Below are positions 53,625 to 62,578 of a stretch of 64,000 bases of DNA, in pieces; position 1 is the first letter of the stretch, and each line of letters starts with the position of its first letter. The translations under genes were made by a program, and so were the position numbers. Below the pieces are notes generated by a model that saw only the letters and a list, made by a program, of their open reading frames with translations, ran no database searches and was not told the origin of the DNA. This stretch comes from Rubrivivax gelatinosus (lineage in GTDB: Bacteria > Pseudomonadota > Gammaproteobacteria > Burkholderiales > Burkholderiaceae_C): positions 434,001 through 498,000 of the forward strand of contig NZ_SLXD01000001.1 in NCBI RefSeq assembly GCF_004340905.1, read 5' to 3'.

Positions 53625-55005
53625 GCGGGGCCGCCTCCGGTGCGGGCGACGCCGCCGCCACGTGGCTGACGACGTAGCGGTACTTGCCGGACTTCTCCGG
53701 CGCGATGGCGTCGACGTAGTTCACGTCCACCTGCACGCCGGCGCCCAGGCGGCGCTTCAGCCCGGCCTGGATCTCCGCGGCGCGCGCCGGGCGGTCGAAG
53801 CCCGCGTCGGCGACGAGCTGCACCTCGGTGCGCTGCAGGCTGTGCTGCACGATCTTGAAGCCGCGCACACCGGGCAGGTCGCGCACGACGTAGACCAGCG
53901 CCAGGCCGTGCATCACGGTGCCGTCGGCGGCAACGATGAAGTCGGTGCTGCGGCCCTGGATCTCCTTGACCAGCGGCAGCGTGCGGCCGCAGGCGCAGCG
54001 CGCGGTGTCGAGCACGGCGACGTCGCCGGTGCGGTAGCGGATGAACGGGAAGTCCTTCGTCGCCAGATGCGTGACGACGATCTCGCCCGACTGCCCCGGC
54101 GGCAGCACGCGGCCGTCGGGGGCGACGATCTCGACGATCACGTCCTCGGCCGTCAGGTGCAGGCCGCCCGACGGGCACTCGTGGGCGATGAAGCCCGCGT
54201 CGCGGCTGCCGTAGCCGTTGGCGACGCGGCAGCCGAACAGGCGCGAGATCGTCTCGCGCTGGTCGTCGTACAGGCGCTCGCTGGTGACGAAGGCGACCTC
54301 GATGCCGAGGTCGTCCATCCTCTGGCCGCGGCGCTCGGCGTGGCGCGCGATGTGGGAGAGCGCGCTGGGGTAGCCGAACAGCATCTTCGGCCGGCGCGCG
54401 CGGATCGCGGCGACGAAGCCGTCGAGCTTGGCTTCGCTCATCTCGAAGGCCGGCAGCAGCTCGGTGCGCAGCAGGCGGTCGCGCCAGGCGCGCACGCGGT
54501 CCTGGGCGCCGAGCTCGATCGGGCTGCCCCAGACGACGATCTCGGGGTCGCCGATGTCCACGCCCCACCAGCGCGTGGCGCGCCACTTGGCGGCGACGTC
54601 GTGGCTGACACGCTCGCGGCCGATGAAGAAGATCAACGGCTCGCCCGAGCTGCCGCCGGTGTTGAAGCGCGCCAGCCCTTCGGCCTGCTCGTGGCGCAGG
54701 CGCTCGCCCTGGGCGCGCACGACGGCCTTGGTCAGGAAGGGCAGGCGCTGCAGGTCGGCCACCGAGGCCACGGTAGACGGGTCGAAGCCGGCTTCAGCGA
54801 ACAGCTCGCGGTAGTACGGCACGTGCTGTCCGGCCTGCACGAGCAGCGCGCGCAGGCGCTCGACACGCAGCGCCTCCAGGCGCTCGGGCGGCCACCACTG
54901 GCTGGCCTCCAGCGAACGGCGCACCGCGACGCTGTCGTGGCGCTTCAGGCGCTCGTGCAGCGGAAACAGGACGCCGGAGGTGAAACGCGTGTAGAGCCCG
55001 CTCAT
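53617..55005 (-). CDS. Adenylate-forming enzyme, PaaK/CapK-like
   Basis: This is a 462-residue protein of the phenylacetate-CoA ligase-like superfamily. The AMP-binding loop is RFNTGGSSGEPLIFF, followed by YGSRDAGFIAHEC and FIRYRTGDVAVLD. Such enzymes activate acids as acyl-adenylates; CapK-like members occur in capsule loci. A likely job here is to supply an acyl group for the glycan, perhaps together with the acyltransferase at 58418-59455. The start ATG 55005 follows the upstream gene by 5 bases. Confidence 0.82.
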   Translation of the reverse strand: MSGLYTRFTSGVLFPLHERLKRHDSVAVRRSLEASQWWPPERLEALRVERLRALLVQAGQHVPYYRELFAEAGFDPSTVASVADLQRLPFLTKAVVRAQGERLRHEQAEGLARFNTGGSSGEPLIFFIGRERVSHDVAAKWRATRWWGVDIGDPEIVVWGSPIELGAQDRVRAWRDRLLRTELLPAFEMSEAKLDGFVAAIRARRPKMLFGYPSALSHIARHAERRGQRMDDLGIEVAFVTSERLYDDQRETISRLFGCRVANGYGSRDAGFIAHECPSGGLHLTAEDVIVEIVAPDGRVLPPGQSGEIVVTHLATKDFPFIRYRTGDVAVLDTARCACGRTLPLVKEIQGRSTDFIVAADGTVMHGLALVYVVRDLPGVRGFKIVQHSLQRTEVQLVADAGFDRPARAAEIQAGLKRRLGAGVQVDVNYVDAIAPEKSGKYRYVVSHVAAASPAPEAAPHA

Positions 55006-55010
55006 GGTGT

Positions 55011-56249
55011 TCAGGGGGCCGCGGCAGCCGCTCGTGCGCCGGCGCCGGCGTGCAGCGCGCGGAAGGCGGCGACGAGCTCGGCGACACGCCGGTCCCAGGT
55101 GTTGGCCGCAGCGTAGCGGCGGATCGTGTCGGCATCCCAGTCGCGCGCCAGCGCGTCGGCGACGGCTGATTCCAGCGCCTGGCCGTCGCCGAAGGGCACG
55201 ACGCTGCCCAGCTCGGCACGGCAGACGACCTCGGCGTTGCCGCCGACGGCGGTGGTCACGACCGGCAGGCCGCAGGCCATCGCTTCGAGAAACACGTTGG
55301 CCCAGCCTTCGTTGCGCGTGGCGAGCACGAAGACGTCGGCCGCCGACAGCGGCCCGCGCAGCGCCTCGGGCGGCAGCGGGCCGAGGAAACGCACGGCCTC
55401 GCCCAGCCCGGCGGCGGCCACCTGGGCGCGCAGCTGCGGGCCGAGGTCGCCTTCGGGGCTGGGGCCGCCGACGACGAGGTAGACCAGGCCGGGGAAACGC
55501 TCGCGCAGCGCCGGCAGGCGCTCGATGACGCGGTGGAAGCCCTTGCGCTCGCACAGCCCGCCGACGCTGACCAGCACCGGCGCGTCGGCCGCCAGCCCGA
55601 GCGCGGCGCGCGCCTCGGCCCGCGGCAGCGGGTTGAAGCGCGCCAGGTCGACGCCGTTGCCGACGACACGCACCTTGTCGGCCGCGATGCCCAGCGCCAG
55701 CGCCACCTGGCGCAGCGACTCCGACACCGCGAAGACCTGCGTCGCGCGCTGCAGCGCGGCGCGCAGCTTGGGCGCCAGCGCCGGGTCGCGCGCCTGGCGC
55801 TGCTCGGTGCCGCGCAGCGTGATCGTCACCGGCACGCCCAGCCAGCGGCCGAGCAGCGTCGCGGCAAAGCCGTCGGGGTAGGCGAAGTGGGCGTCGATCA
55901 GGTCCAGCCGGCCTTCGCGCTTCGGGCGCGCCAGCCGCGGCCAGGCAGCCAGCGCCATCGCCAGCCCGTCCAGGCCCTTGAGCACGCCGGGCACGCTGAG
56001 GAAACGCGGGAACCAGACCTCGTGGCCCTGCTGCGTCTCGTGCCGCGGCGCGCCAGGGCGGAAGCTCGGCTTGAAACGCCGCAGCAGCGACTGCAGCGGG
56101 AACCAGGGCGTCGGCGCGACGACCGCTAGCGGCAGCTCGCGGCCGACGCGGAACATGCGCTCGCGCACGAAGAGGCCGGCACCGGGCTGCACGGCGCTCG
56201 GGAACAGGCTGCTGAAGACGACAACGTGGGGAGCGCTCGACGTGCTCAC
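55011..56249 (-). CDS. Family 4 glycosyltransferase (block C, first)
   Basis: This is a 412-residue GT-B enzyme. It has VVFSSLFPSAVQPGAGLFV near the start, HFAYPDGFAA, GNGVDLARF, GGLCERKGF and the donor-site motif EGWANVFLEAMACGLPVV. The start is a GTG at 56249 overlapping the upstream methyltransferase stop (GTGA). The longer open frame is not supported. The sugar donor is unknown. Confidence 0.86.
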   Translation of the reverse strand: MSTSSAPHVVVFSSLFPSAVQPGAGLFVRERMFRVGRELPLAVVAPTPWFPLQSLLRRFKPSFRPGAPRHETQQGHEVWFPRFLSVPGVLKGLDGLAMALAAWPRLARPKREGRLDLIDAHFAYPDGFAATLLGRWLGVPVTITLRGTEQRQARDPALAPKLRAALQRATQVFAVSESLRQVALALGIAADKVRVVGNGVDLARFNPLPRAEARAALGLAADAPVLVSVGGLCERKGFHRVIERLPALRERFPGLVYLVVGGPSPEGDLGPQLRAQVAAAGLGEAVRFLGPLPPEALRGPLSAADVFVLATRNEGWANVFLEAMACGLPVVTTAVGGNAEVVCRAELGSVVPFGDGQALESAVADALARDWDADTIRRYAAANTWDRRVAELVAAFRALHAGAGARAAAAAP

Positions 56250-57205
56250 GGCGCCTCCCCGGGCTTGCGGAAAACGAGCCAGAACCCGAGCACCGCCAGA
56301 TCGTCGTCGGACACGCCGCGAAACGGCGCCGCGAGCAGCGGGCGCACGTCCGAGACCTGTTCCGGCGCGGCGCAGTGCGTGGCTTCGAACTGCAACACCT
56401 CGACCGGCAAACGTTCGACGATGTGGCGGTAGCGGTCGATGCGCCAGCGGTTGGGCACACCCTTGGCCGAGTACATCCAGCGCCACGCCGTCTCCGACCA
56501 GGCCAGGAAGTCCAGCGGGTTGCGGCGGTGCAAGCCATGGCTGCGCAGATCGACCAGATGGATAGCCAGCGCCCCGGGACGCATCGCGCGCACCATGTCG
56601 GCAAACGTGGCCTCAAGGTCGTCGACGTGTTCGAGCACCGCACGCGAGAACACGAAGTCGAACGCGTCGGTCAGCCCCGACAGGCCGCTGGGGCGCACGA
56701 GGTACTCGATGCGCGTGGGCTCGAAGCCCGCGCGCGGGTCCGCAGGGTCGCGCAGGCAGGCGACGAGCCGTTCGCGTTCGCGCCCTGCGCTCGCGGCGAC
56801 GAGATCCCCGACGACGCGGGCGTTCTTCTCCGACAGGCTGACCAGCGGGAAGCGGTCGACGCAGCACACACGTTCCGCCCCGTGGGCGACCATCAGTGCA
56901 GCGACCCCGGGCAGGTCGCCGGGGCCGTACTCCATCAGCGACTTGCCGGCGAGGAAGGCATCAGCAGCGTCGGACGCCAGGCCCAGGCGGGCGAAGTAGT
57001 CTTCGACGCAGCGGCGGAAGTAACCGGCCACGTCCGCTGCTGCCTCTTCCGCCGCAGCGCCGCGGCCGGTCTGCCCGGTCAGGCGCACGTACAGGCCGGG
57101 GGCGAAACGGGCCAACTGGTTGGTGGCCACGGCGCGCAGCACGCGGTGCGCGGTGGCCAATGGCGTGCCGCCAGTCCCCTGCCCGCCTACCGCGCCGCCA
57201 GCCAC
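56246..57205 (-). CDS. SAM-dependent methyltransferase (class I)
   Basis: This is a 319-residue protein. The SAM loop is LMEYGPGDLPGVAALM followed by VCCVDRF, with FSRAVLEHVDDLE later. The likely start is GTG 57205, with GGGGG at suitable spacing and two bases after the upstream stop; a TTG at 57160 is an alternative. It shares homology only with the general class I fold. It sits between two glycosyltransferases and probably methylates a sugar of the same polymer. Confidence 0.75.
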   Translation of the reverse strand: MAGGAVGGQGTGGTPLATAHRVLRAVATNQLARFAPGLYVRLTGQTGRGAAAEEAAADVAGYFRRCVEDYFARLGLASDAADAFLAGKSLMEYGPGDLPGVAALMVAHGAERVCCVDRFPLVSLSEKNARVVGDLVAASAGRERERLVACLRDPADPRAGFEPTRIEYLVRPSGLSGLTDAFDFVFSRAVLEHVDDLEATFADMVRAMRPGALAIHLVDLRSHGLHRRNPLDFLAWSETAWRWMYSAKGVPNRWRIDRYRHIVERLPVEVLQFEATHCAAPEQVSDVRPLLAAPFRGVSDDDLAVLGFWLVFRKPGEAP

Positions 57206-57207
57206 CG

Positions 57208-58416
57208 TCAGCGCCCCCCGGCGGCGACCAGGCGCTCGTAGACCGGGCGGTACAGCCCGGCCGAGTTGGCCCAGGTGCGTTCGCGCTCGACGAACTCGCG
57301 CCCCGCGGCACGCAGCGACGGCCACTGGTCGCGGCGCGCCAGCAGGTCGTCGATGGCGTTGGCCAGCGCCTCGGCGCTGCCGGCCTGGAACAGCCAGCCG
57401 GTCTCGCGGTTGCGGATCAGCTCCTTGTGGCCGCCGACGTCGCTGGCGACGAACAGCCGCCCCTGCGCCATCGCTTCCAGCGGCTTGAGCGGCGTGACGA
57501 GTTCGGTCAGCCGCATGCTGTGGCGCGGGTAGGCGAGCACGTCGATGAGGTCGTAGTAGCGCTGCACCTCCTTGTGCGGCACGCGGCCGGTGAACACCAC
57601 CTTGTCGGCCACGCCCAGCGACTGCGCACGCTCCTTGAGCAGCTGCTCCTGCGGGCCGCCGCCGACGAGCAGCACGCGCAGGTCGGGCCGGCGCTTGAGG
57701 AGCCGAGGCAGCGCGTCCAGCAGCAGGTCCAGGCCTTCGTAGGCGTAGAAGCTGCCGATGAAGCCGACGACGGTGGCGCCTTCCAGGCCCAGCCGGGCCT
57801 TCAGCGCCGCGTCGGGCTCGCCGCCGGGGCCGAAGTCGTCGACGTCGACCGCGTTCGGGATCACGGTGATCTTGTCGGCCGGCACGCCGCGGCCGACGAT
57901 GTCGCCGCGCAGCCCGTCGCAGATCGTGAAGACGTGCGCGGCCTCCTTCAGCGCCGCGGTCTCCATGCGCCGCGTCAGGCGGTAGCGCAGGCTGCCTTCG
58001 GTGGTCGTGCCGTGGTCGACGGCGGCGTCCTCCCAGAAGGCGCGCACCTCGTAGACCGCCGGGATGCGCTGGCGCTTGGCCACGCGCAGCGCGGGCAGCG
58101 CGTTGAGCACCGGCGAATGGGCGTGGATGACGTTCGGGCGCAGCTTGAGCACCAGCTCGTTGATGCGCTTCTCCAGCCGGCGCATCAGCGCCATCTCGCC
58201 CAGCCCCGGCATGCCGCCGGCGTTGGCCGGCACCAGGGTGCGGTAGAAGTGCCAGCCCTCGACCGTCTCCTCGGGCACGGTGGTGGCGTGCTTGGGGCTG
58301 GTCAGGTGGAAGGTTTCCCACCCCATGCGGCGCTGCTCGGTCAGCAGCGACAGCGTGCGGAAGGTGTAGCCGCTGTGCAGCGGGATGGAGTGGTCAAGGA
58401 TATGCAGGACTCGCAC
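57208..58416 (-). CDS. Exosortase-A-associated family 4 glycosyltransferase (Daro_2409-like)
   Basis: This is a 402-residue GT-B enzyme. It starts VRVLHILDHSIPLHSGYTFR, which matches my recollection of the exosortase-A-associated group. It has VYEVRAFWEDAAVDHG, VIPNAVDVDDF and the donor segment PRHSMRLTELVTPLKPLEAMAQG. The GTG start at 58416 sits one base after the upstream stop; a TTG at 58428 would overlap it. This is one of the best markers that block C belongs to an exosortase-A locus. Confidence 0.87.
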   Translation of the reverse strand: MRVLHILDHSIPLHSGYTFRTLSLLTEQRRMGWETFHLTSPKHATTVPEETVEGWHFYRTLVPANAGGMPGLGEMALMRRLEKRINELVLKLRPNVIHAHSPVLNALPALRVAKRQRIPAVYEVRAFWEDAAVDHGTTTEGSLRYRLTRRMETAALKEAAHVFTICDGLRGDIVGRGVPADKITVIPNAVDVDDFGPGGEPDAALKARLGLEGATVVGFIGSFYAYEGLDLLLDALPRLLKRRPDLRVLLVGGGPQEQLLKERAQSLGVADKVVFTGRVPHKEVQRYYDLIDVLAYPRHSMRLTELVTPLKPLEAMAQGRLFVASDVGGHKELIRNRETGWLFQAGSAEALANAIDDLLARRDQWPSLRAAGREFVERERTWANSAGLYRPVYERLVAAGGR

Positions 58417-58417
58417 G

Positions 58418-59455
58418 TCAGACGCCAATCACGTAACGGCTCCTACGGCCGAGCAGGCGGATCACGGCCTTGACGAGCAGCGCGCTGGCCAGCGCCGCGG
58501 CGGCGGCGGCCAGCAGCAGCTGCGGCACGCCGCCGCCGGGCAGCTGGCCGAAGCCGTACTCGAAGGCGAACTTGAAGGCGGTGATCACGTAGGAGTGGAC
58601 GAAGAAGATTCCGAAGCTCAACGTGCCGGCCCAGCCCAGCCAGGGCGTGGCCCGCGAGCCCAGGCGCAGCAGCGCGGCCACCAGGAACAGGATCAGGACC
58701 GTCTTCTGCAGATAGTCCAGATACGTGTGGGTGCCACGGGTGAAGGCCAGCTCGGCGATGCCCAGCGCCACCGACAGCGCCAGCAGCTGCCAGAGGTGGC
58801 GCTTCAGCAGCGGCTCGGCCGTCTGCCGGAAGCGGCACATCAGCATGCCCAGCGCCCAGACCGGCAGGAAGTGCACGACGTTGAGCAGGGGATTGTCGCT
58901 GCGGCCGACGAAGGCCGGCAGGACGAAGAGCAAAGGAAGGGCCCAGAACGCCCGGTCGTCGCGCGTCGCGTGCAGGATCAGCGGCGACACGAGGTAGAAC
59001 GAGACGATGGTCGGGATGAACCAGAACGGCGCCAGGTGCTTGCCGGTGATCAGGAAGTACCCCATCTGCTGCCAGTCGGACAGGCCTTCGAAACCGGCCG
59101 GCATGCCTTGCCGCGCCGCCAGGAAGACGAAGGCCACCAGCGCCGGGGCCGAGACGATCAGATACGGCAGCACCACGAAGCGCAGCTTCTTGTCCCAGTA
59201 GTCCAGCACCTCGTAGCGGCCCTTCAGGTACTCGAACAGGAAGCCCGAGATGAACAGGAAGAAGGTGGTGCCGTTGGCGACGAGGTACTTCAGCACGCGC
59301 GCCAGCTCCGGGTTCGCGCTCCAGTCGAACAGGCTCAGCGTGTGCGTCGTGACGATGAACAGCACCGCCAGACCCCGGAAGTCGTGCACGTAGGCGATGC
59401 GGTCGCCTGCCGGCCGCGGCCGAACACGGGGTTCGACGGCCGGCACCAGGGTCAT
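58418..59455 (-). CDS. Acyltransferase family 3 membrane protein
   Basis: This is a 345-residue membrane protein with about ten predicted helices, of the acyltransferase 3 (OafA/NodX-like) family. It should O-acylate a sugar using acetyl-CoA or another donor. It has AYVHDFRGLAVLFIVTTHT with the conserved R and H, and FFLFISGFLF and APFWFIPTIVSFYLVSPL later. ATG 59455 is chosen; the open frame runs further upstream without a better start. It lies 61 bases after the AsnB gene. Confidence 0.85.
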   Translation of the reverse strand: MTLVPAVEPRVRPRPAGDRIAYVHDFRGLAVLFIVTTHTLSLFDWSANPELARVLKYLVANGTTFFLFISGFLFEYLKGRYEVLDYWDKKLRFVVLPYLIVSAPALVAFVFLAARQGMPAGFEGLSDWQQMGYFLITGKHLAPFWFIPTIVSFYLVSPLILHATRDDRAFWALPLLFVLPAFVGRSDNPLLNVVHFLPVWALGMLMCRFRQTAEPLLKRHLWQLLALSVALGIAELAFTRGTHTYLDYLQKTVLILFLVAALLRLGSRATPWLGWAGTLSFGIFFVHSYVITAFKFAFEYGFGQLPGGGVPQLLLAAAAAALASALLVKAVIRLLGRRSRYVIGV

Positions 59456-59516
59456 AGCCGCGTGCACGGGGGCTTCCGGCGTCGCGCCGGCCAGGGCGTT
59501 CGTCGGCGGCAGGCAT

Positions 59517-61460
59517 TCATGCCAGCGCCTCGTCCTCGCGCAGGCTGTCCCGCGTGCCGGCGGCACCGGCATCGACGACGTTGCGCAGGAAGGCCTCGAA
59601 CATCAGCAGCGTCCACAGCGGCGCGCTGTAGTCGCGGGTGCCGGCCTGGTGGGCGTCCACCAGATGCTGCAGGTAGGGGCGCTCGAACCAGCCCGTCGCC
59701 GCCAGACGCTCGCCGAGCACGGCGTCACGCACGCGGTCCTTCAGCGGGCCGCGGAACCAGCGCGCCAGCGGCACCGAGAAGCCCATCTTCGGCCGGTACA
59801 GCACCTCGTCGGGCAGCATCGGCTCCATCGCCTTCTTCAGCAGGAACTTGCCTTCCTGGCCGCGCACCTTCAGCGACGAGGGCAGCGTGGCCAGCCACTC
59901 GACGAGCTTGTGGTCCATCAGCGGCTCGCGCACCTCCAGGCTGTGCGCCATGCTGGCGCGGTCGACCTTGGTGTTGATGTCGCCGACGAGGTAGGTCTTC
60001 AGGTCCAGGTACTGGATCAGCGCCAGCGGGTCGTCGGTACCGGCACGTGCGGCGTGCTGCTCGAAGACGTCCTGCGCGTCGTAGCCGCCCAGCAGGCGCT
60101 TCAGCGCCGGGCTGAACAGCTGGCGGCGCATGTCGCCGCGCAGGATCGAGACCGAGTGGAAATAGGCCTCGACCGAGTTGCGCGCCATGCCCTCGAAGGT
60201 GGTCTTGGCACGGAACACGCGCGGCGCCCAGTCGGCCTTGGGGTAGAGCCGGCCGAGCATGCCGAACACCGGCTGGCGCAGCGCCGCCGGCAGCGCGCCG
60301 CGCATGCGCTCTTCCATCAGGTGCAGGCGGTAGCGGCGGTAGCCGCCGAAGCTCTCGTCGCCGGCGTCGCCCGACAGCGCCACCGTGACGTGCTTGCGCG
60401 CGAGCTGGCAGACCCGGTAGGTGGGGATGGCCGAGCTGTCGGCGTAGGGCTCGTCGTAGAGCCGCGCCAGCGTGTCGATGAGGTCGAAGTCGTCGGACTT
60501 GACCATCTCGACGCGGTGGTCGGTGCGGTAGCGGTCGGCGACGAGCTGCGCGAACGCGCTCTCGTTGAACTTGGGGTCGTCGAAGGCGATGCTGCAGGTG
60601 TTGACGGGGCCGTCGGACAGGCCGGCCATCGTCGCGACCACGGCGCTGGAATCGACGCCGCCGGACAGGAAGGCGCCCAGCGGCACCTCGGCGATCATGC
60701 GCAGCCGCACCGACTCGCGCAGGCGGTGCTGCAGCTCCTCGCAGGCGTCTTCGACGGACGTGGGATTGCCGAGCGTGAAATGCACGTCCCAGTACTCGCG
60801 CGGCTCGGGCACCGGCTCGCCACGGCGGATGCACAGCGTGTGCGCGGGCGGCAGCTTGCGCGCCTGGCTGAAGATGGTGCGCGGCTCGGCGACGTAGCCG
60901 AGCGCGAAGTACTGCTCCACCGCCAGCGGGTCGAGCTCGCGCTTCAGGCCGCCATGCGCCAGCAGCGACTTCAGCTCCGAGCCGAAGAGCAGCGTGCCGT
61001 CGTCGAGCAGCGCGTAGTGCAGCGGCTTGACGCCCAGGCGGTCGCGCGCCATGAACAGCGTCTGCCGGTTGCGGTCCCAGAGCACGAACGAGAACATGCC
61101 GCGGAAACGTTCGACGCAGCGCTCGCCCCACTGCTCCCAGCCGTGCACGATGCACTCGGTGTCGCTCTTGGTGTGGAAGACGTGGCCGGCCGCCTGCAGC
61201 TCGGGGATCAGCTCCTGGTAGTTGTAGATCTCGCCGTTGAAGACGACGACGACCGAGCCGTCCTCGTTGCACAGCGGCTGCTGGCCGGTGGCGATGTCGA
61301 TGATCGACAGGCGCCGGTGGCCGAAGCCGAGCCCGGGCTCGACGTGCAGGCTGCCCTCGTCGGGGCCGCGGTGCCACTGGGCGTCGTTCATGCGCGCGAG
61401 AACGGCCGGGTCCACCGGACGGGTGCCGCGGGTGTCGAAGAGGCCGGTGATGCCGCACAT
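59517..61460 (-). CDS. Glutamine-dependent asparagine synthetase-like amidotransferase, exosortase-A-associated
   Basis: This is a 647-residue AsnB-type enzyme that starts MCGITGLFDT with the nucleophile Cys2. The glutaminase domain (1-210) is complete (RGPDEG, FNGEIYNY, SDTECI), and the synthetase domain has SGGVDSS (266-272) and GDAGDESFGG. It resembles the amidotransferase 1 family of exosortase-A loci. ATG 61460 has GGAG at correct distance. It should amidate an acid group in the pathway, though cell-wall or peptide substrates cannot be excluded. It is preceded by a 317-base gap containing a toxin-antitoxin promoter on the other strand. Confidence 0.9.
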   Translation of the reverse strand: MCGITGLFDTRGTRPVDPAVLARMNDAQWHRGPDEGSLHVEPGLGFGHRRLSIIDIATGQQPLCNEDGSVVVVFNGEIYNYQELIPELQAAGHVFHTKSDTECIVHGWEQWGERCVERFRGMFSFVLWDRNRQTLFMARDRLGVKPLHYALLDDGTLLFGSELKSLLAHGGLKRELDPLAVEQYFALGYVAEPRTIFSQARKLPPAHTLCIRRGEPVPEPREYWDVHFTLGNPTSVEDACEELQHRLRESVRLRMIAEVPLGAFLSGGVDSSAVVATMAGLSDGPVNTCSIAFDDPKFNESAFAQLVADRYRTDHRVEMVKSDDFDLIDTLARLYDEPYADSSAIPTYRVCQLARKHVTVALSGDAGDESFGGYRRYRLHLMEERMRGALPAALRQPVFGMLGRLYPKADWAPRVFRAKTTFEGMARNSVEAYFHSVSILRGDMRRQLFSPALKRLLGGYDAQDVFEQHAARAGTDDPLALIQYLDLKTYLVGDINTKVDRASMAHSLEVREPLMDHKLVEWLATLPSSLKVRGQEGKFLLKKAMEPMLPDEVLYRPKMGFSVPLARWFRGPLKDRVRDAVLGERLAATGWFERPYLQHLVDAHQAGTRDYSAPLWTLLMFEAFLRNVVDAGAAGTRDSLREDEALA

Positions 61461-61777
61461 GGGTTGTTGCTCCGCCTGGACTGCCTTGCCTTGGCGACGG
61501 GAAGACCTCGCCCCTGGCCGTGGGCCGACGCGCCCGCCGCCATGGTAAGTGCAGGCGACGCCGCGGCTCGGCCTTCGGCGCCGGGCAGGTGACTTGTGCA
61601 CGCCTCGCCCCCTCGAAGACGGGGGCCGCGGCGGGGCCCAGCGGGGGAAGCGGGCCGCCGCAGCGCCTCGTCGTACAACGCCGGCCTGGGGTCAGGTCTT
61701 GCGAGACCGGACCCCGATCCCGAGGGAGCCATGGCCTCGCGTTGACGCGCTGATTTATTTGGGTGCACACTTAAAGC
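61461..61777. promoter_or_regulatory. 317-base region between amidotransferase and toxin genes
   Basis: The two genes diverge here. Near the middle lies a strong hairpin (61689-61716) and at the right end the operator of the toxin-antitoxin pair. A TTGACG (61742-61747) could be a -35 box for the toxin, with no good -10. The promoter of the amidotransferase gene is not obvious. No open frame is worth calling. Confidence 0.45.
61689..61716. repeat. Imperfect inverted repeat, REP-like
   Basis: GGGGTC-A-GGTCT and AGACC-G-GACCCC are arms with a TGCG loop, giving an 11-pair stem with one A-G mismatch. It is 62 bases upstream of the toxin start. The GGGGTCAGGTCT arm resembles repetitive extragenic palindromes, but only one copy is in this window, so that is a suggestion. 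Confidence 0.5.
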
Positions 61778-61786
61778 GTGCGCACC
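61762..61786 (+). promoter_or_regulatory. Imperfect inverted repeat overlapping the toxin start codon (likely autoregulatory operator)
   Basis: GGTGCACAC (61762-61770) and GTGCGCACC (61778-61786) match at 8 of 9 positions as an inverted repeat with a 7-base TTAAAGC spacer. The right arm covers the GTG start codon. The position fits binding by the ribbon-helix-helix-type antitoxin to repress its own transcript. Confidence 0.6.
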
Positions 61787-62077
61787 GTCGTCGAAACGCC
61801 CACCTTTCAACAGCAGGCGGACGCCGTCTGGACCGCGCAGGAGCGGGAGGCATTCGTCGATTTCATCGCCCAGCACCCGGACGCGGGCGACGTCATCCCC
61901 GGCGCCGACGGTGCGCGCAAGGTGCGGTGGCAGCGCGCCGGCAAGGGCAAGCGCGGCGGCGTGCGCGTCATCTACTTCCACCTGGTGGGCGACGAGATCG
62001 TCCTGCTCGTCATGGTCTACACCAAGGCCGAGCGCGCGAACGTCAGGCCCAAGGACATCGAGAAAGGCCGATCGTGA
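61778..62077 (+). CDS. RelE/ParE-family toxin
   Basis: This is a 99-residue toxin of a type II system, HigB/RelE-like, with KVRWQRAGKGKRGGVRVIYF and EIVLLVMVYTKAERANV as the signature. It is expected to be an mRNA interferase. The start GTG at 61778 sits inside the operator repeat. Its stop overlaps the start of the antitoxin gene (GTGA), with toxin first, the order typical of HigBA. It is encoded opposite to the glycan genes on both sides. Confidence 0.85.
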   Translation: MRTVVETPTFQQQADAVWTAQEREAFVDFIAQHPDAGDVIPGADGARKVRWQRAGKGKRGGVRVIYFHLVGDEIVLLVMVYTKAERANVRPKDIEKGRS

Positions 62078-62394
62078 AGACCCTCAAGACGCTGAACATC
62101 GAAAAGGTCGCCGCTGCCGTCGAGGCCGACGCGGGGCAGGCGCTACCGGGCCTGCGCGAGTCGCTGGCCGAGGCGAAGGCCGGCAAGGTCGCGCGCACGC
62201 ACTCGCCCGAGCAGATCGCGGCGCGCCGGCGCGGGCGGCCCTCGGGCAGCGTGGCCGCCGTCACCAAGGAGCCGGTGAAGCTGAGACTGGACCCGGACGT
62301 GCTGGCCGCGCTGCGCGCCACCGGCGACGGCTGGCAGACACGCATCAACGACATGCTGCGCGCCAGCTTGGCGCTGGCGGGCAGGCTGAGCTGA
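62074..62394 (+). CDS. Antitoxin with C-terminal BrnA/DUF4415-like ribbon-helix-helix domain
   Basis: This is a 106-residue protein. Residues 30-60 are basic with an ARRRGRPSGS segment, and about 66-98 resemble the BrnA/DUF4415 domain (VKLRLDPDVLAALRATGDGW, then QTRINDMLRASL), a ribbon-helix-helix DNA-binding fold. It starts at GTG 62074 and overlaps the toxin stop by 4 bases. It should neutralise the toxin and repress the operon. A RelE-type toxin with a BrnA-type antitoxin, rather than with an XRE-type one, is less usual. Confidence 0.78.
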   Translation: MKTLKTLNIEKVAAAVEADAGQALPGLRESLAEAKAGKVARTHSPEQIAARRRGRPSGSVAAVTKEPVKLRLDPDVLAALRATGDGWQTRINDMLRASLALAGRLS

Positions 62395-62578
62395 CCGTTC
62401 ACGGCCTGCAACCGTTCAACTCCTCATGGACGCGACACGCGCGACCGGCCAAGGGAGACGGGACGAGTGCACACGCTGAGGCACCTTTCCCACCAGCAAG
62501 ACCGAGGCCGCCCCCGTGGACGGGTGCACCGCGCCGGCGCACGCCGTCGGACAGGCCCGACCCGCGAGCGCGACGCCC

